This document shows positions 1-9,165 of a DNA stretch of 64,000 nt, one piece after another. This DNA comes from Zhihengliuella halotolerans (lineage in GTDB: Bacteria; Actinomycetota; Actinomycetes; Actinomycetales; Micrococcaceae). Numbering within the stretch: the first letter of the stretch is position 1; each line of letters starts with the position of its first letter. The notes under the pieces are model-generated. The model saw only the letters and a program-made list of their open reading frames with translations. It had not been told where the DNA came from and searched no databases. A program made the translations under genes and the position numbers. Where the stretch lies: contig NZ_SHLA01000001.1 of the NCBI RefSeq assembly GCF_004217565.1, forward strand, positions 806,001 through 870,000. Direction: 5' to 3'.

Positions 1-524
1 GCTGAGTCCTCCGGCCAGTGCAGCGATCCCAGCGTCTTGCCGATGATGGGCGAATCCGACGGGACCGTGAACTCAACCATCGACGTCTCGCCGGTGCGCA
101 GTGTCAGCAGGCGCACGAGGTCGCCGATCTCCACGGCCTCCTCGACGAGTGCCGTCATCAGGCGCGGAGTGTTCACGGCGACGTCGACGCCCCATGAGTC
201 GTTGAACATCCAGTCATTCTTCGGATTGTTCACGCGACCCACGGTGCGCCCGATACCGAACTCGCTCTTCGCCAGCAGCGAGACGACGAGGTTGACCTTG
301 TCGTCACCCGTGGCCGACACGACGACATCGGTGTCGTCCAGTCCGGCGGCCTGCAAGACCGTCAGCTCGCACGCGTCGCCGATGAGCCACTCCGCGTCGC
401 TGAGGTCACTGCGGCCCATGGATTCCGGTTTCTCGTCGATTAGGAGGACCGTATGGCCGTGCGACATGAGCTCGCGCGCAATAGAGGACCCGACACTTCC
501 CGCGCCAACGATGGCAACCTTCAC
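1..524 (-). CDS. trkA: TrkA-family K+ uptake regulator, C-terminus beyond window
   Basis: Cytosolic NAD-binding regulatory subunit of a Trk/Ktr-type K+ transporter. Translation from the GTG at 524 gives MKVAIVGAGSVGSSIARELM, a Rossmann nucleotide-binding start (GxGxxG), followed by LIGDACELTVLQAAGLDD and TGDDKVNLVVSLLAK, typical of the TrkA-N domain. The last visible part (TGETSMVEFTVPSDSPIIGKTL) is the beginning of a TrkA-C domain, cut by the window edge. The start overlaps the stop of the upstream trkA paralogue by 4 bases (GTGA), so the two are translationally coupled. No Trk/Ktr channel subunit is in view; the adjacent APC-type permease could be the partner, which is inference. Confidence 0.9.
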   Translation of the reverse strand, partial: MKVAIVGAGSVGSSIARELMSHGHTVLLIDEKPESMGRSDLSDAEWLIGDACELTVLQAAGLDDTDVVVSATGDDKVNLVVSLLAKSEFGIGRTVGRVNNPKNDWMFNDSWGVDVAVNTPRLMTALVEEAVEIGDLVRLLTLRTGETSMVEFTVPSDSPIIGKTLGSLHWPEDS

Positions 525-1240
525 TGCTCGTCCTCCTGGGCATCGGTCTTGTCCGGTCGTGTCGATGTTCCCGGCCTGCCCGCCGGCGGTTTGGAGAGCA
601 CGCGGTCGATGTCCCCTGTCGAGTCGACGGGCATCATGGCATGAAGAATGTCCCCTTCCTGCAGCCGCGTCTTCGGCGTGGGGACGATGCCCTGACCGAA
701 TCGCGTCAGGTAGGCGACGCGCAGTTGTGCCGCCTCCTCAATCTCCGTCAAGAGTTTGCCGTACCAGTCGCGGTGCAGGCCCACCTCGCCGAGCAGGAGG
801 CGACCCGAGGCCTCCCGGAAGTCGCCCTGGACGCCGGTCTCGGGCAGGATCCGCCGCAGGACCTGGTCCGCGCTCCAGCGAACGGCCGCGACTGTGGGGA
901 TGCCGAGCCGCTGGTAGATCTCCGCGCGGCCGGGGTCATAGATGCGCGCCACCACGTGGGGAACGTTGTAGGTCTCGCGAGCGACGCGTGTGGCCACGAT
1001 GTTGGAGTTGTCGCCGCTGGAAACCGCAGCGAAAGCGTAGGCCTCCTCGATGCCGGCGCGTTCGAGGGTGTCGCGGTCGAAACCGACGCCAGTCACGCGG
1101 CGGCCCGAGTAGTGCTGCCCCAACCGGCGGAAGGCCCGCTCGTCCTGATCGATGATGGCCACGGAGTGGCCCGCTTCGTCGAGGGTGTGGGCGAGCGTCA
1201 CGCCGACGCGGCCTGCGCCCATGATGACGAAATGCGGCAT
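521..1240 (-). CDS. trkA: TrkA-family K+ uptake regulator
   Basis: Protein of 239 residues, first of the trkA pair. It starts MPHFVIMGAGRVGVTLAHTL, a Rossmann fold with GxGxxG, followed by IIDQDERAF (acidic end of strand 2, binds the NAD ribose) and FAAVSSGDNSNIVATRVARE. The C-terminal half (from about residue 140) fits TrkA-C, a small-ligand domain that gates K+ transporters. A GGAGGAAAG ribosome site lies just before the ATG. It is divergent from the APC-type permease across a 156-base gap that contains GAATATTC at 1285-1292. Paralogous pairs of TrkA proteins (CeoB/CeoC type) are common in Actinobacteria. Confidence 0.92.
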   Translation of the reverse strand: MPHFVIMGAGRVGVTLAHTLDEAGHSVAIIDQDERAFRRLGQHYSGRRVTGVGFDRDTLERAGIEEAYAFAAVSSGDNSNIVATRVARETYNVPHVVARIYDPGRAEIYQRLGIPTVAAVRWSADQVLRRILPETGVQGDFREASGRLLLGEVGLHRDWYGKLLTEIEEAAQLRVAYLTRFGQGIVPTPKTRLQEGDILHAMMPVDSTGDIDRVLSKPPAGRPGTSTRPDKTDAQEDEQ

Positions 1241-1396
1241 GTCTTTCCTCCGCTGGTGAGGCGTCTCGCGGTCTGGGACCGCACGAATATTCAGCCCCTA
1301 GTGTGTCACGTGCAGCCGCGTGATCGGCGTGTGCCCGCGCCGCTGCCCGCGCGCCGAGGAATGACACAGCGCGGGCAACAGGCTAACTTTGACGAA

Positions 1397-3415
1397 GTGT
1401 TGACGTTTCTCGAAGCACTCAAGCGGGTCCTGGTCGGGCGGCCCTTTGAGACCGAAACCCAGAAGCGGACCCCGTTGCGGCGGTTCGCCGCCCTCGGCAA
1501 GCTGAGCTCGAACGCGCTGTCCTCCGTGGCGTACGCGCCCGACGAGATCCTGTTGACTCTCGCCATCGCGGGCATGAGCGCGATCCATTTCTCGCCGCTC
1601 GTCGGCGCCGCGGTCATGGTCGTCATGTTCGTCATCATCGCCTCCTACCGCCAATCCGTTAAGGCCTACCCGGGCGGTGGCGGTGACTACATCATCGCCA
1701 GCAGGAATCTGGGGCCGCGGGCAGGTACGACGACGGGGGCGGCGCTCCTGATCGACTTCGTCCTGACGGTCGCCGTGTCCATGTCGGCGGCGGCCCACTA
1801 TCTCGTCGCCGCCCTGCCGCAGTTGCAGGGAAGCCGGGCCGAGATCGCGGCATGGGGCGTGGCCCTGCTGGCGTTCGCAAGCCTGCGCGGCCTGGGACGG
1901 TCGCGCTGGGCGCAGATCGTGCCGACCTACCTTTTCGTGGCCGGCGTCCTCGTGATGCTCGTCGTCGGTTCGATCCTCGCGGCGCTGGGCCAGCTCGGGC
2001 AGGCGCCGAGCGCTGAATTCACGATCGCCCCGCAGGCCGGATTCGAGGAGGGCCTGACCGGCTTCTTCGGTGCCCTCCTGATTCTGCGCGCCTTCTCGAC
2101 GGGTTCGGCCGCCCTCACCGGCATCGAGGCGCCGTCGAGCAGCGTGCCTGATATGGCACCGCCGCGTGCCAGAAATGCGGCGGCAGTCCTCGTCTGGCTC
2201 GGCATCGTGGCCGCCGTACTCACCCTCGGCACGCTCTTCCTCGCCGAGGCCACGGGTGTGCGGCTGGTCGAGTTCCCGCACGAGTCACTGCGGCTCGACG
2301 GCGGACCGATCCCGGAGTCCTACTTCCAGATCCCCGTCCTCGGCCAGCTCGCCATGGCGGTCTTCGGCGCGGGAACGTTCGGCTTCGTCGCCATTCTGGT
2401 CCTGACGATCTGGGTGCTATGGACGGCCGGCGCGTCAGCGTTCAAGTCCTTCCCGTTCCTCGCATCGCTGCTCGCCATCGACGGCTACCTGCCGCGCCAG
2501 CTGCGCACGCGCGGCGACCGGCTCGGATACAGCAACGGCATCGTCGCGCTCGCGGTTGCGGCCATCGCGCTCGTGCTGATCTTCGATGCCCATCTTCCCG
2601 GCCTGATTCAGATGTACGTGATCGGCGTCTTCGTGGCATTCACGCTCAGTCAGCTCGGGATGCTCACGCACTGGAAGCGGAAGTACGTGCAGACGCCCAG
2701 CCGCTCGGCTCGTGCCAAGATCGGCCGTTCCCGGCTGCTGAACCTCGTCGGATTCGTGCTCTCCGCAGCGGTGCTCGCCGTCGTGCTGATCACCAAGTTT
2801 GTTCACGGAGCGTGGCTGGCTGTCGTCGCGATCGTCCTGCTGTACCTGATCATGTTCTCCCTGCACCGCCACTACGAAGCCGTCGACCGCGAGCTGGCCA
2901 TCGATCCGGACGCGGAGGCGAAGGCGCTGCCGGCTCGCGTGCACGCGATCATCCTGGTCTCTTCGGTGCGTAAACCCGTGCTGCGGGCGCTCGCCTTCGC
3001 CCGGGCGTCCCGCCCCTCGAAGCTCGACGCGATCGTCGTCGACATCGAGGAGGAGAGGACCCGGCGGACCGTCGAGAAGTGGGAGGCCCTGGGCATCCCC
3101 GTCCCGCTGACGGTGCTCGCCTCGCCCTACCGCGAGGTTGCCCCGCCGTTGCTGGACTACATCAAGGGCATCAAGCGCGACGCCCCGCGCGACCTCGTCG
3201 TCGTCTACGTTCCCGAGTACGTTGTCGGGCGCTGGTGGGAGCAGTTGGTGCACAACCAGACCGCCCTGCGCATCAAGGCCCGCCTGCACTTCGAGCCGGG
3301 CGTCGTCGTCGCGTCCGTACCGTGGCAGCTCTCCTCCGAAACCCACGGCCGCGCGATCTTCGACGACGGCCCGAATTCCCCGCGCCCCGCAGACCACAGC
3401 AAGGACCCCCAGTGA
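1397..3415 (+). CDS. APC-family permease (amino acid or K+ symporter type)
   Basis: Integral membrane permease of about 672 residues. The conserved opening (SNALSSVAYAPDEILLTLA, then YPGGGGDYIIASRNLG) is the amino acid-polyamine-organocation core, with about 12 hydrophobic segments up to about residue 480. A hydrophilic C-terminal domain follows (HAIILVSSVRKPVLRALAFA), resembling a cytoplasmic USP-like nucleotide-binding module. The start is uncertain: GTG 1397 precedes the first conserved residues, and ATG 1361 is also in frame but its GAGGA is too close to act as a ribosome site. A TAGTGT hexamer at 1299-1304 is a possible -10. Its position opposite two TrkA genes suggests cation regulation; the substrate cannot be read from sequence. 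Confidence 0.85.
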   Translation: MLTFLEALKRVLVGRPFETETQKRTPLRRFAALGKLSSNALSSVAYAPDEILLTLAIAGMSAIHFSPLVGAAVMVVMFVIIASYRQSVKAYPGGGGDYIIASRNLGPRAGTTTGAALLIDFVLTVAVSMSAAAHYLVAALPQLQGSRAEIAAWGVALLAFASLRGLGRSRWAQIVPTYLFVAGVLVMLVVGSILAALGQLGQAPSAEFTIAPQAGFEEGLTGFFGALLILRAFSTGSAALTGIEAPSSSVPDMAPPRARNAAAVLVWLGIVAAVLTLGTLFLAEATGVRLVEFPHESLRLDGGPIPESYFQIPVLGQLAMAVFGAGTFGFVAILVLTIWVLWTAGASAFKSFPFLASLLAIDGYLPRQLRTRGDRLGYSNGIVALAVAAIALVLIFDAHLPGLIQMYVIGVFVAFTLSQLGMLTHWKRKYVQTPSRSARAKIGRSRLLNLVGFVLSAAVLAVVLITKFVHGAWLAVVAIVLLYLIMFSLHRHYEAVDRELAIDPDAEAKALPARVHAIILVSSVRKPVLRALAFARASRPSKLDAIVVDIEEERTRRTVEKWEALGIPVPLTVLASPYREVAPPLLDYIKGIKRDAPRDLVVVYVPEYVVGRWWEQLVHNQTALRIKARLHFEPGVVVASVPWQLSSETHGRAIFDDGPNSPRPADHSKDPQ

Positions 3416-4830
3416 CCCAACCCGCCGCACCCGAGTCCGCGCCGCACGTCGAACTCACGATCGGCCCGGTCGCCCACGGCGGCCACTTCGTCTCCCGCCA
3501 CGAGGGTCGCGTCGTCTTCGTCCGGCACGGACTGCCCGGCGAGCGGGTGCGCGCCAGGTTGACCGAGCACGACGACGGCGCCCGCTTCTGGCGCGCTGAC
3601 GTCGTCGATGTGCTCGACGCCAGTTCCGATCGGCAGGACCACGTCTGGGATCAGGCCGACGCGCTCGTCGCCGCGCGTGCGTCGATTCACGTCGCCGGCG
3701 GCGCCGAGTTCGGACACATCAGGCTCGATGCCCAGCGCCGGCTCAAAGCTGAGGTCTTCGCCGAGCACCTCGAGCGTGGCGCCGGGATCGACGCGGCGGC
3801 CCTCGGTTTCGCTGGCGTCGAGGCCGTCGCCCGCGAAGACGAGCTCGGGCGCTTCTGGCGGACCCGGATGGCTTTCGCCGTGGATGCCGGCGGGCGCCTG
3901 TCCATGCATCCGCATCGCAGCGACGAGCTCGTCGCCGTCACGTCGATGCCGCTGGCGAGCCGTGAGATCCAGCGGCTGAGCCCGTGGGACGTCGACTTCT
4001 CGGGGTTCGCTCGCGTCGAAATCGCCGCTCCGGCCGGCGGCGACGAGGCGCTCGTGCTGCTCGTGCCTGTCGAAGGGCAGAACGACGCGGCCGGCGTCCG
4101 GCGCGCGGCGCGCGCCGTCATGGCGCAGCTGCCGTTGAGCGCATCGGTGGCCGTCTTGACGCAATCCGGTGGTTCCGCCGCCGACGGCCGTGGCGCGCTT
4201 CAGCGCATCTCCGGGCGGACCTGGCTCTCGGAATCCGTCGAGCTCGCTTCCGGCGACACCCACGACTACCGCGTGACGGGGGAGGGATTCTGGCAGATCC
4301 ACCGCGCCGCGCCGGCGACACTGACGGAGGCCGTACTGGGGATCGTGGCGCCAGAGCCCGGCCAGGCCGTGGCCGACCTCTACGCCGGGGCGGGCCTCTT
4401 CACCCTGCCGTTGGCCGAGCGGGTCGGCGCCGGCGGACGGGTGCTTTCGATCGAAGGCGCGCCCGGAACAAGCAAGGACGCGAGGCGGAATCTGCACGAG
4501 TACCGTCAGGCGCTGATCGCCCAGGGGCGTGTGGAGCGCACGTTACGCGACCAACTTCAGCGGCTCTCCGGGGGGAGGGGCACCCGCGAGCTTGACGCCG
4601 TCGTGCTCGATCCGCCACGCGCGGGAGCGGGCAAGCGCGCCGTGGAGTTGATCGCGGCGGCGAAGCCGGCGAAGATCGCCTACGTGTCGTGCGATCCGGC
4701 CTCCTTCGCCCGGGATACCGCGGATCTGCGCCGCCGCGGGTACGAGCTGGTAGCGGCCCGGGTCTTCGATTTGTACCCGAATACGCACCACCTGGAGACG
4801 GTCGGGCATTTCGCCCGGGTCCGCCCCTGA
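3412..4830 (+). CDS. TRAM-domain class I SAM-dependent RNA (uracil-5-)methyltransferase
   Basis: Protein of 472 residues in the TrmA/RlmD (RumA) family, predicted to methylate C5 of a uridine in rRNA or tRNA. The N-terminal 60 residues form a TRAM RNA-binding domain (ELTIGPVAHGGHFVSRHEGR). The catalytic domain has the SAM motif VADLYAGAGLFTLPLAE, the motif VVLDPPRAGA and the nucleophile motif YVSCDPASFARD. The Fe-S cysteine cluster of E. coli RumA (CxxCGGCxxQH region) is not conserved: the matching stretch reads ASIHVAGGAEFGHIRLDAQ, with GG and H kept but no cysteines. GTG start overlaps the permease TGA by 4 bases, so the two are co-translated. The modified base is unknown. Confidence 0.88.
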   Translation: MTQPAAPESAPHVELTIGPVAHGGHFVSRHEGRVVFVRHGLPGERVRARLTEHDDGARFWRADVVDVLDASSDRQDHVWDQADALVAARASIHVAGGAEFGHIRLDAQRRLKAEVFAEHLERGAGIDAAALGFAGVEAVAREDELGRFWRTRMAFAVDAGGRLSMHPHRSDELVAVTSMPLASREIQRLSPWDVDFSGFARVEIAAPAGGDEALVLLVPVEGQNDAAGVRRAARAVMAQLPLSASVAVLTQSGGSAADGRGALQRISGRTWLSESVELASGDTHDYRVTGEGFWQIHRAAPATLTEAVLGIVAPEPGQAVADLYAGAGLFTLPLAERVGAGGRVLSIEGAPGTSKDARRNLHEYRQALIAQGRVERTLRDQLQRLSGGRGTRELDAVVLDPPRAGAGKRAVELIAAAKPAKIAYVSCDPASFARDTADLRRRGYELVAARVFDLYPNTHHLETVGHFARVRP

Positions 4831-4851
4831 GGCGTGGGGCACGTGAACCGA

Positions 4852-4911
4852 TAGACTTGGCGGTAGCTCTGCCGCGATCCATCCGTCTTGTGTTGGTTAG
4901 GTATTCCTAAC
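4852..4911 (+). promoter_or_regulatory. acnA upstream region: -10 candidate and palindromic operator-like site
   Basis: TAGACT at 4852-4857 is a plausible -10. At 4896-4911 there is a perfect inverted repeat GTTAGG-TATT-CCTAAC, between that hexamer and the acnA start at 4965. It looks like a repressor site. It shares TTAGG/CCTAA half-sites with DtxR/IdeR iron boxes, but the half-sites are 4 bases apart instead of 9, so it is not a canonical iron box. Confidence 0.4.
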
Positions 4912-4964
4912 TGGCGCCAGATTGGGCGTGCAACAAAGATGAAAATCTGGCGAGAGGAGTCCCA

Positions 4965-7673
4965 ATGAGCAATGTGGACAGCTTTGGAGCCAAGGGCGTT
5001 TTAGACGTCAGTGGCAAGGAATATGAAATTTTTCGGCTGAATGCCGTTGAAGGCGCCGACAGCCTTCCCTACAGCCTCAAGGTTCTGCTGGAGAACCTGC
5101 TGCGCACCGAGGACGGTGCGAACATCACGGCCGATCACGTCCGTGCTTTGGCCGGGTGGGACGAGAACGCCCAGCCGGATACCGAGATCCAGTTCACTCC
5201 GGCGCGTGTGATCATGCAGGACTTCACGGGTGTGCCCTGTGTCGTGGATCTGGCGACGATGCGCGAGGCCGTGAAGGAGCTCGGCGGGGACGCGACGCGT
5301 GTGAATCCGTTGGCTCCGGCCGAGATGGTCATCGATCACTCGGTGCAGATCGACGCGTTCGGCAATGCCGGTGCGCTCGAGCGGAACATGGAGATCGAGT
5401 ACCAGCGCAACGGGGAGCGTTACCAGTTCCTGCGTTGGGGTCAGACGGCGTTCGATGACTTCAAGGTCGTCCCGCCGGGGACCGGTATCGTGCACCAGGT
5501 CAACATCGAGTATTTGGCGCGGACCGTGATGACCCGCGAGGTTGATGGTGTGCTGCGCGCGTACCCGGATACGTGTGTCGGTACTGATTCGCACACCACG
5601 ATGGTCAATGGTCTGGGTGTGCTCGGCTGGGGTGTCGGTGGTATCGAGGCTGAGGCCGCGATGCTCGGCCAGCCGGTCTCGATGCTGATCCCGCGCGTGG
5701 TCGGGTTCAAGCTCTCCGGTTCCATCCCGGCGGGCGCGACCGCGACGGACGTGGTGCTGACGATCACGGAGATGCTGCGCAAGCACGGCGTCGTGGGCAA
5801 GTTCGTCGAGTTCTACGGTGAGGGCGTGGCCGCGGTCCCGCTGGCCAACCGTGCGACCATCGGCAACATGTCCCCGGAGTTCGGTTCCACGGCTGCGATG
5901 TTCCCGATCGACGACGTCACGCTGGACTACCTGCGCCTGACGGGTCGTTCCGAGGAGAACGTGGCCTTGGTGGAGGCGTACTCGAAGGAGCAGGGGCTCT
6001 GGCACGATCCGTCGCGCGAGCTGCGTTTCTCGGAGTACCTCGAATTGGATCTGTCGACCGTGGTGCCCTCGATCGCCGGCCCGAAGCGTCCGCAGGACCG
6101 TATCGAGCTCACGGACGCGAAGGAGCAGTTCCGCAAGGACATCCACAACTACGCCGCCGGCGATGCCGACGCGCTGGGTGTGGGCCGTCCGTCGAAGGCC
6201 GTGGATGTGGCGATGGCTGATGGCCGCGAGTTCACGCTGGACCACGGTCTGGTCTCGATCGCGTCGATCACCTCATGCACGAACACGTCCAACCCCTCGG
6301 TCATGCTGGCCGCGGCGATCCTCGCGCGCAACGCCGTGGACAAGGGCCTGACCTCGAAGCCGTGGGTCAAGACCTCGGTCGCCCCGGGCTCGAAGGTCGT
6401 CACCGACTACTACGAGAAGTCGGGGTTGATGCCGTACCTGGAGAAGCTGGGCTTCTTCGTCGTCGGCTACGGCTGCGCGACGTGCATCGGCAACTCGGGT
6501 CCGCTGGATCCGGAGATCTCCGAGGCCATCCAGGCCAACGATCTGGCCGCGACCGCGGTGCTCTCCGGTAACCGCAACTTCGAGGGCCGGATCAACCCGG
6601 ACGTGAAGATGAACTACCTGGCGTCCCCGCCGCTGGTCATCGCGTACGCGTTGGCCGGGTCGATGGACTTCGACTTCGAGGCCGACGCGCTGGGGCAGGA
6701 CGCCGAGGGCAATGACGTCTTCCTGCGGGACATCTGGCCGTCCCCGATCGAGGTGGAGGAGGTCATTGCCTCCTCGATCGACGAGGGCATGTTCGCCAAG
6801 GGTTACGACGGCGTTTTCGATGGCGACGACCGCTGGAAGGCGCTCGACACGCCGGCCGGCGACACGTTCGAGTGGTCTGAGGATTCCACGTACGTGCGCA
6901 AGCCCCCGTACTTCGAGGGTATGAAGGCGCAGCCGGAGGCCGTGGCGGACATCTCCGGGGCCCGCGTGCTGCTGAAGCTGGGTGATTCGGTCACGACCGA
7001 TCACATCTCCCCGGCTGGTTCTTTCAAGTCGGATACTCCGGCGGGGCGTTACCTGCTGGAGAACGGTGTGGATCGCAAGGACTTCAATTCCTACGGTTCG
7101 CGTCGTGGCAACCACGAGGTCATGATCCGCGGTACGTTCGCGAACATCCGCATCAAGAACCAGTTGCTCGACGGCGTCGAGGGCGGGTTCACGCGCGACT
7201 TCACGCAGGAGGGTGCACCGCAGTCGTACGTGTATGACGCGGCGCAGAACTACCGCGAGGCCGGCACCCCGCTGGTCGTTCTCGGCGGCAAGGAGTACGG
7301 TTCGGGCTCGTCGCGCGACTGGGCTGCGAAGGGCACCGCGCTGCTGGGCGTCAAGGCCGTGATCACGGAGTCGTTCGAGCGGATCCACCGTTCGAACCTG
7401 ATCGGCATGGGTGTTCTGCCGCTGCAGTTCCCGGCCGGTGAGTCGGCTGACTCGCTGGGCTTGGATGGTACGGAGACGTTCGGTATCGAGGGTGTGACCG
7501 CGTTGAATGATGGTTCGACGCCGTCGACGCTGAAGGTGACTGCTGCCAAGCAGGATGGTTCCACGGTGGAGTTCGACGCGGTTGTCCGTATCGATACTCC
7601 GGGTGAGGCTGATTACTACCGTAATGGCGGCATCCTGCAGTACGTCCTGCGCCAGATCGCCAACAGCAACTAG
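4965..7673 (+). CDS. acnA: Aconitate hydratase A
   Basis: Cytosolic TCA and glyoxylate cycle enzyme, converts citrate to isocitrate through cis-aconitate with a [4Fe-4S] cluster. The 902 residues match AcnA/IRP1-type length (about 890-940). Cluster cysteines are visible in [11 protein letters not shown] and in [12 protein letters not shown]. The N-terminal part has [15 protein letters not shown], and the C-terminal swivel domain has [17 protein letters not shown], which carries the catalytic Ser/Arg residues, and [17 protein letters not shown]. The ATG has a good GAGAGGAG ribosome site 5 bases upstream. The gene is monocistronic, between the palindrome at 4896-4911 and a strong terminator. 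Confidence 0.98.
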   Translation: MSNVDSFGAKGVLDVSGKEYEIFRLNAVEGADSLPYSLKVLLENLLRTEDGANITADHVRALAGWDENAQPDTEIQFTPARVIMQDFTGVPCVVDLATMREAVKELGGDATRVNPLAPAEMVIDHSVQIDAFGNAGALERNMEIEYQRNGERYQFLRWGQTAFDDFKVVPPGTGIVHQVNIEYLARTVMTREVDGVLRAYPDTCVGTDSHTTMVNGLGVLGWGVGGIEAEAAMLGQPVSMLIPRVVGFKLSGSIPAGATATDVVLTITEMLRKHGVVGKFVEFYGEGVAAVPLANRATIGNMSPEFGSTAAMFPIDDVTLDYLRLTGRSEENVALVEAYSKEQGLWHDPSRELRFSEYLELDLSTVVPSIAGPKRPQDRIELTDAKEQFRKDIHNYAAGDADALGVGRPSKAVDVAMADGREFTLDHGLVSIASITSCTNTSNPSVMLAAAILARNAVDKGLTSKPWVKTSVAPGSKVVTDYYEKSGLMPYLEKLGFFVVGYGCATCIGNSGPLDPEISEAIQANDLAATAVLSGNRNFEGRINPDVKMNYLASPPLVIAYALAGSMDFDFEADALGQDAEGNDVFLRDIWPSPIEVEEVIASSIDEGMFAKGYDGVFDGDDRWKALDTPAGDTFEWSEDSTYVRKPPYFEGMKAQPEAVADISGARVLLKLGDSVTTDHISPAGSFKSDTPAGRYLLENGVDRKDFNSYGSRRGNHEVMIRGTFANIRIKNQLLDGVEGGFTRDFTQEGAPQSYVYDAAQNYREAGTPLVVLGGKEYGSGSSRDWAAKGTALLGVKAVITESFERIHRSNLIGMGVLPLQFPAGESADSLGLDGTETFGIEGVTALNDGSTPSTLKVTAAKQDGSTVEFDAVVRIDTPGEADYYRNGGILQYVLRQIANSN

Positions 7674-7728
7674 CCTGCTCGATCGTGAGGCTGTCCGGCC
7701 GCTGCTGAAGTAGTCGGACCAGAGTCTC

Positions 7729-7772
7729 GCACTAGTGCCCCGTCAGGCTTCGGCTTGGCGGGGCACTAGTGC
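7729..7772 (+). terminator. Strong stem-loop terminator after acnA
   Basis: Perfect 14-bp inverted repeat (GCACTAGTGCCCCG at 7729-7742 and its complement at 7759-7772) around a 16-base loop. There is no clear T-run, as is usual for actinobacterial terminators. It ends the acnA transcript before the next gene. Confidence 0.75.
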
Positions 7773-7870
7773 GTCGTCGGTCGGCCTCCGGCACGTGTTG
7801 CCACTGCGCGCCTGCGACACCGCGGCACGGAGTTTTCATCGTGAAGTCCACGGCTGGCAGACTATGCGTC

Positions 7871-8728
7871 ATGACTGTATTGATTGCCGGTTGCGGCGAC
7901 CTGGGCACTGAAGCCGGTATCAGATTCGTCGCGGCGGGCCATCGGGTCATCGGATGGCGGCGCACTCCGGATCTCCTGACCGCGGCCGGGCTCGAAGCGG
8001 TGGCGGCAGACCTCACCACGGAGCTTCCGACCATCCCGGCAGACGTGTCCATCGTGGTGGTGTCCATCGCCGCCGATCGCCGCAGTCCTGAGGCATATCG
8101 AACCGCGTATGTGGACGGGGTGAGGAACGTTCTGGATGCCTTGGAACGTGACAGGGTGACGCCGAAGCGCATTCTTCTTGTGTCGTCCACGGCCGTGTAC
8201 GGGGACCGAACCGGCCTGGTGGATGAATCCACGCCGGCGTTGCCTGCTTCCTTCAGCGGCCAGATCCTCCTTGAGGCCGAGATGCTCCTTCTCGACCGTC
8301 TCAGGGGAACCTCGACAGAGGGCGTCGTACTGCGCCTGGGTGGCATCTACGGCCCGGGCAGGACACGCCTCATCGATATGGTCAAGGAGGGGCGCGCCGT
8401 CGTGCCGGAAGAGCCCCGCCGGACGAATCGAATCCACCGCGACGATGCTGCTGCGGCCATCGTGCATCTTGCCTCCGCGGCGGCCGCGCCGCAGCCGCTC
8501 TATCTCGGCGTCGATGACGAATCGGCAGACTTGGGCGATGTCCTGCGATTTCTTTCCCGGGAGATGGACTGTGGCGAACTTCCAGTGGGGCCGGTCCCAG
8601 TCGCCCGCGGCGGTGACAAACGCTGCGTCAACGACAGACTTCGCGGCACGGGTTTTCGATTCGCTTTTCCGACCTACAAAGAGGGGTACCGTTCGGTCCT
8701 CGCCGGCGAAGGCGTCAGGCACCCGTAG
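7871..8728 (+). CDS. NAD(P)-dependent epimerase/dehydratase-like SDR protein
   Basis: Protein of 285 residues with a Rossmann N-terminus MTVLIAGCGDLGTEAGIRFV, followed by VIGWRRTP (cofactor selection region) and VVVSIAADR. LVSSTAVYGDRTGLVDES is the strand-4 and catalytic-serine region of extended SDRs. The canonical YxxxK is not evident (SGQILLEAEML occupies the place), as in YeeZ-like atypical SDRs, so the reaction is unclear. It has no Shine-Dalgarno; CAGACT at 7858-7863 lies 7 bases before the ATG, which suggests a leaderless mRNA. It sits alone after the acnA terminator at the start of the accessory stretch. Confidence 0.8.
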   Translation: MTVLIAGCGDLGTEAGIRFVAAGHRVIGWRRTPDLLTAAGLEAVAADLTTELPTIPADVSIVVVSIAADRRSPEAYRTAYVDGVRNVLDALERDRVTPKRILLVSSTAVYGDRTGLVDESTPALPASFSGQILLEAEMLLLDRLRGTSTEGVVLRLGGIYGPGRTRLIDMVKEGRAVVPEEPRRTNRIHRDDAAAAIVHLASAAAAPQPLYLGVDDESADLGDVLRFLSREMDCGELPVGPVPVARGGDKRCVNDRLRGTGFRFAFPTYKEGYRSVLAGEGVRHP

Positions 8729-9165
8729 GCGGCGTGAACCCACGCACAGGTGTTCCCGGTTTCCCTGCTCCGGCAGTGCTCGTCTGCCCGGCTTCGCACG
8801 CGCCTACGACGACGAGGTTCCCGTCGGGCCGGTTGCTGGTCTGCACGTCCGTACCGCGGTCGAGGCAGGTGAGCAGAGGCGCTTCACCAGCCTGCTGGGC
8901 AGAGCCCGTTCACTCCTATCGACGCTGCTTGACCAAGCGTGTTGTGCTGCCTTTGGGAGTGGATCTGTGGATGACCGGCGAAGGGCGATGCAGGAAGCCA
9001 GCGAACCAAGTCTCAGTGTGTGCTGGGAAACTGGTGCCCGCCCCGGAGTGTCGGCCTGCCGGGACGTATGACTGAACTGCCGCGCGTTGGCGAAGCTCGG
9101 GAGCACGAGGCTTGCGTCTCGAGTGACGCTCATGTGGACTCGGTGCGGATGTCCGAGTCGCTCAT
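8729..9165. other. Gap of about 440 bases with no supported gene
   Basis: Reading frames here give at most about 110 residues, rich in Ser, Arg, Pro and Cys, with no recognisable motif and no good ribosome site. One plus-strand frame contains ARAYDDEVPVGPVAGLHVRT, which reads more like real protein than the rest, then degrades. With a pseudogene next door, this may be gene remnant. No terminator or promoter stands out. Confidence 0.4.

Noticed and set aside
37-1155. Long plus-strand frame over the trkA pair
   Set aside because: Arg/Pro/Ser-rich product without motifs; the minus strand encodes two clear TrkA proteins.
1361-1396. Upstream ATG start for the APC permease
   Set aside because: Its GAGGA touches the ATG, too close to work; conserved sequence starts near GTG 1397.
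4896-4911. Palindrome before acnA read as a DtxR/IdeR iron box
   Set aside because: Half-sites are right but the spacing is 4 instead of 9 bases, so the canonical box does not fit.
8734-9075. Possible gene of 113 residues
   Set aside because: No ribosome site, odd Ser/Cys/Arg composition and no recognised motif.
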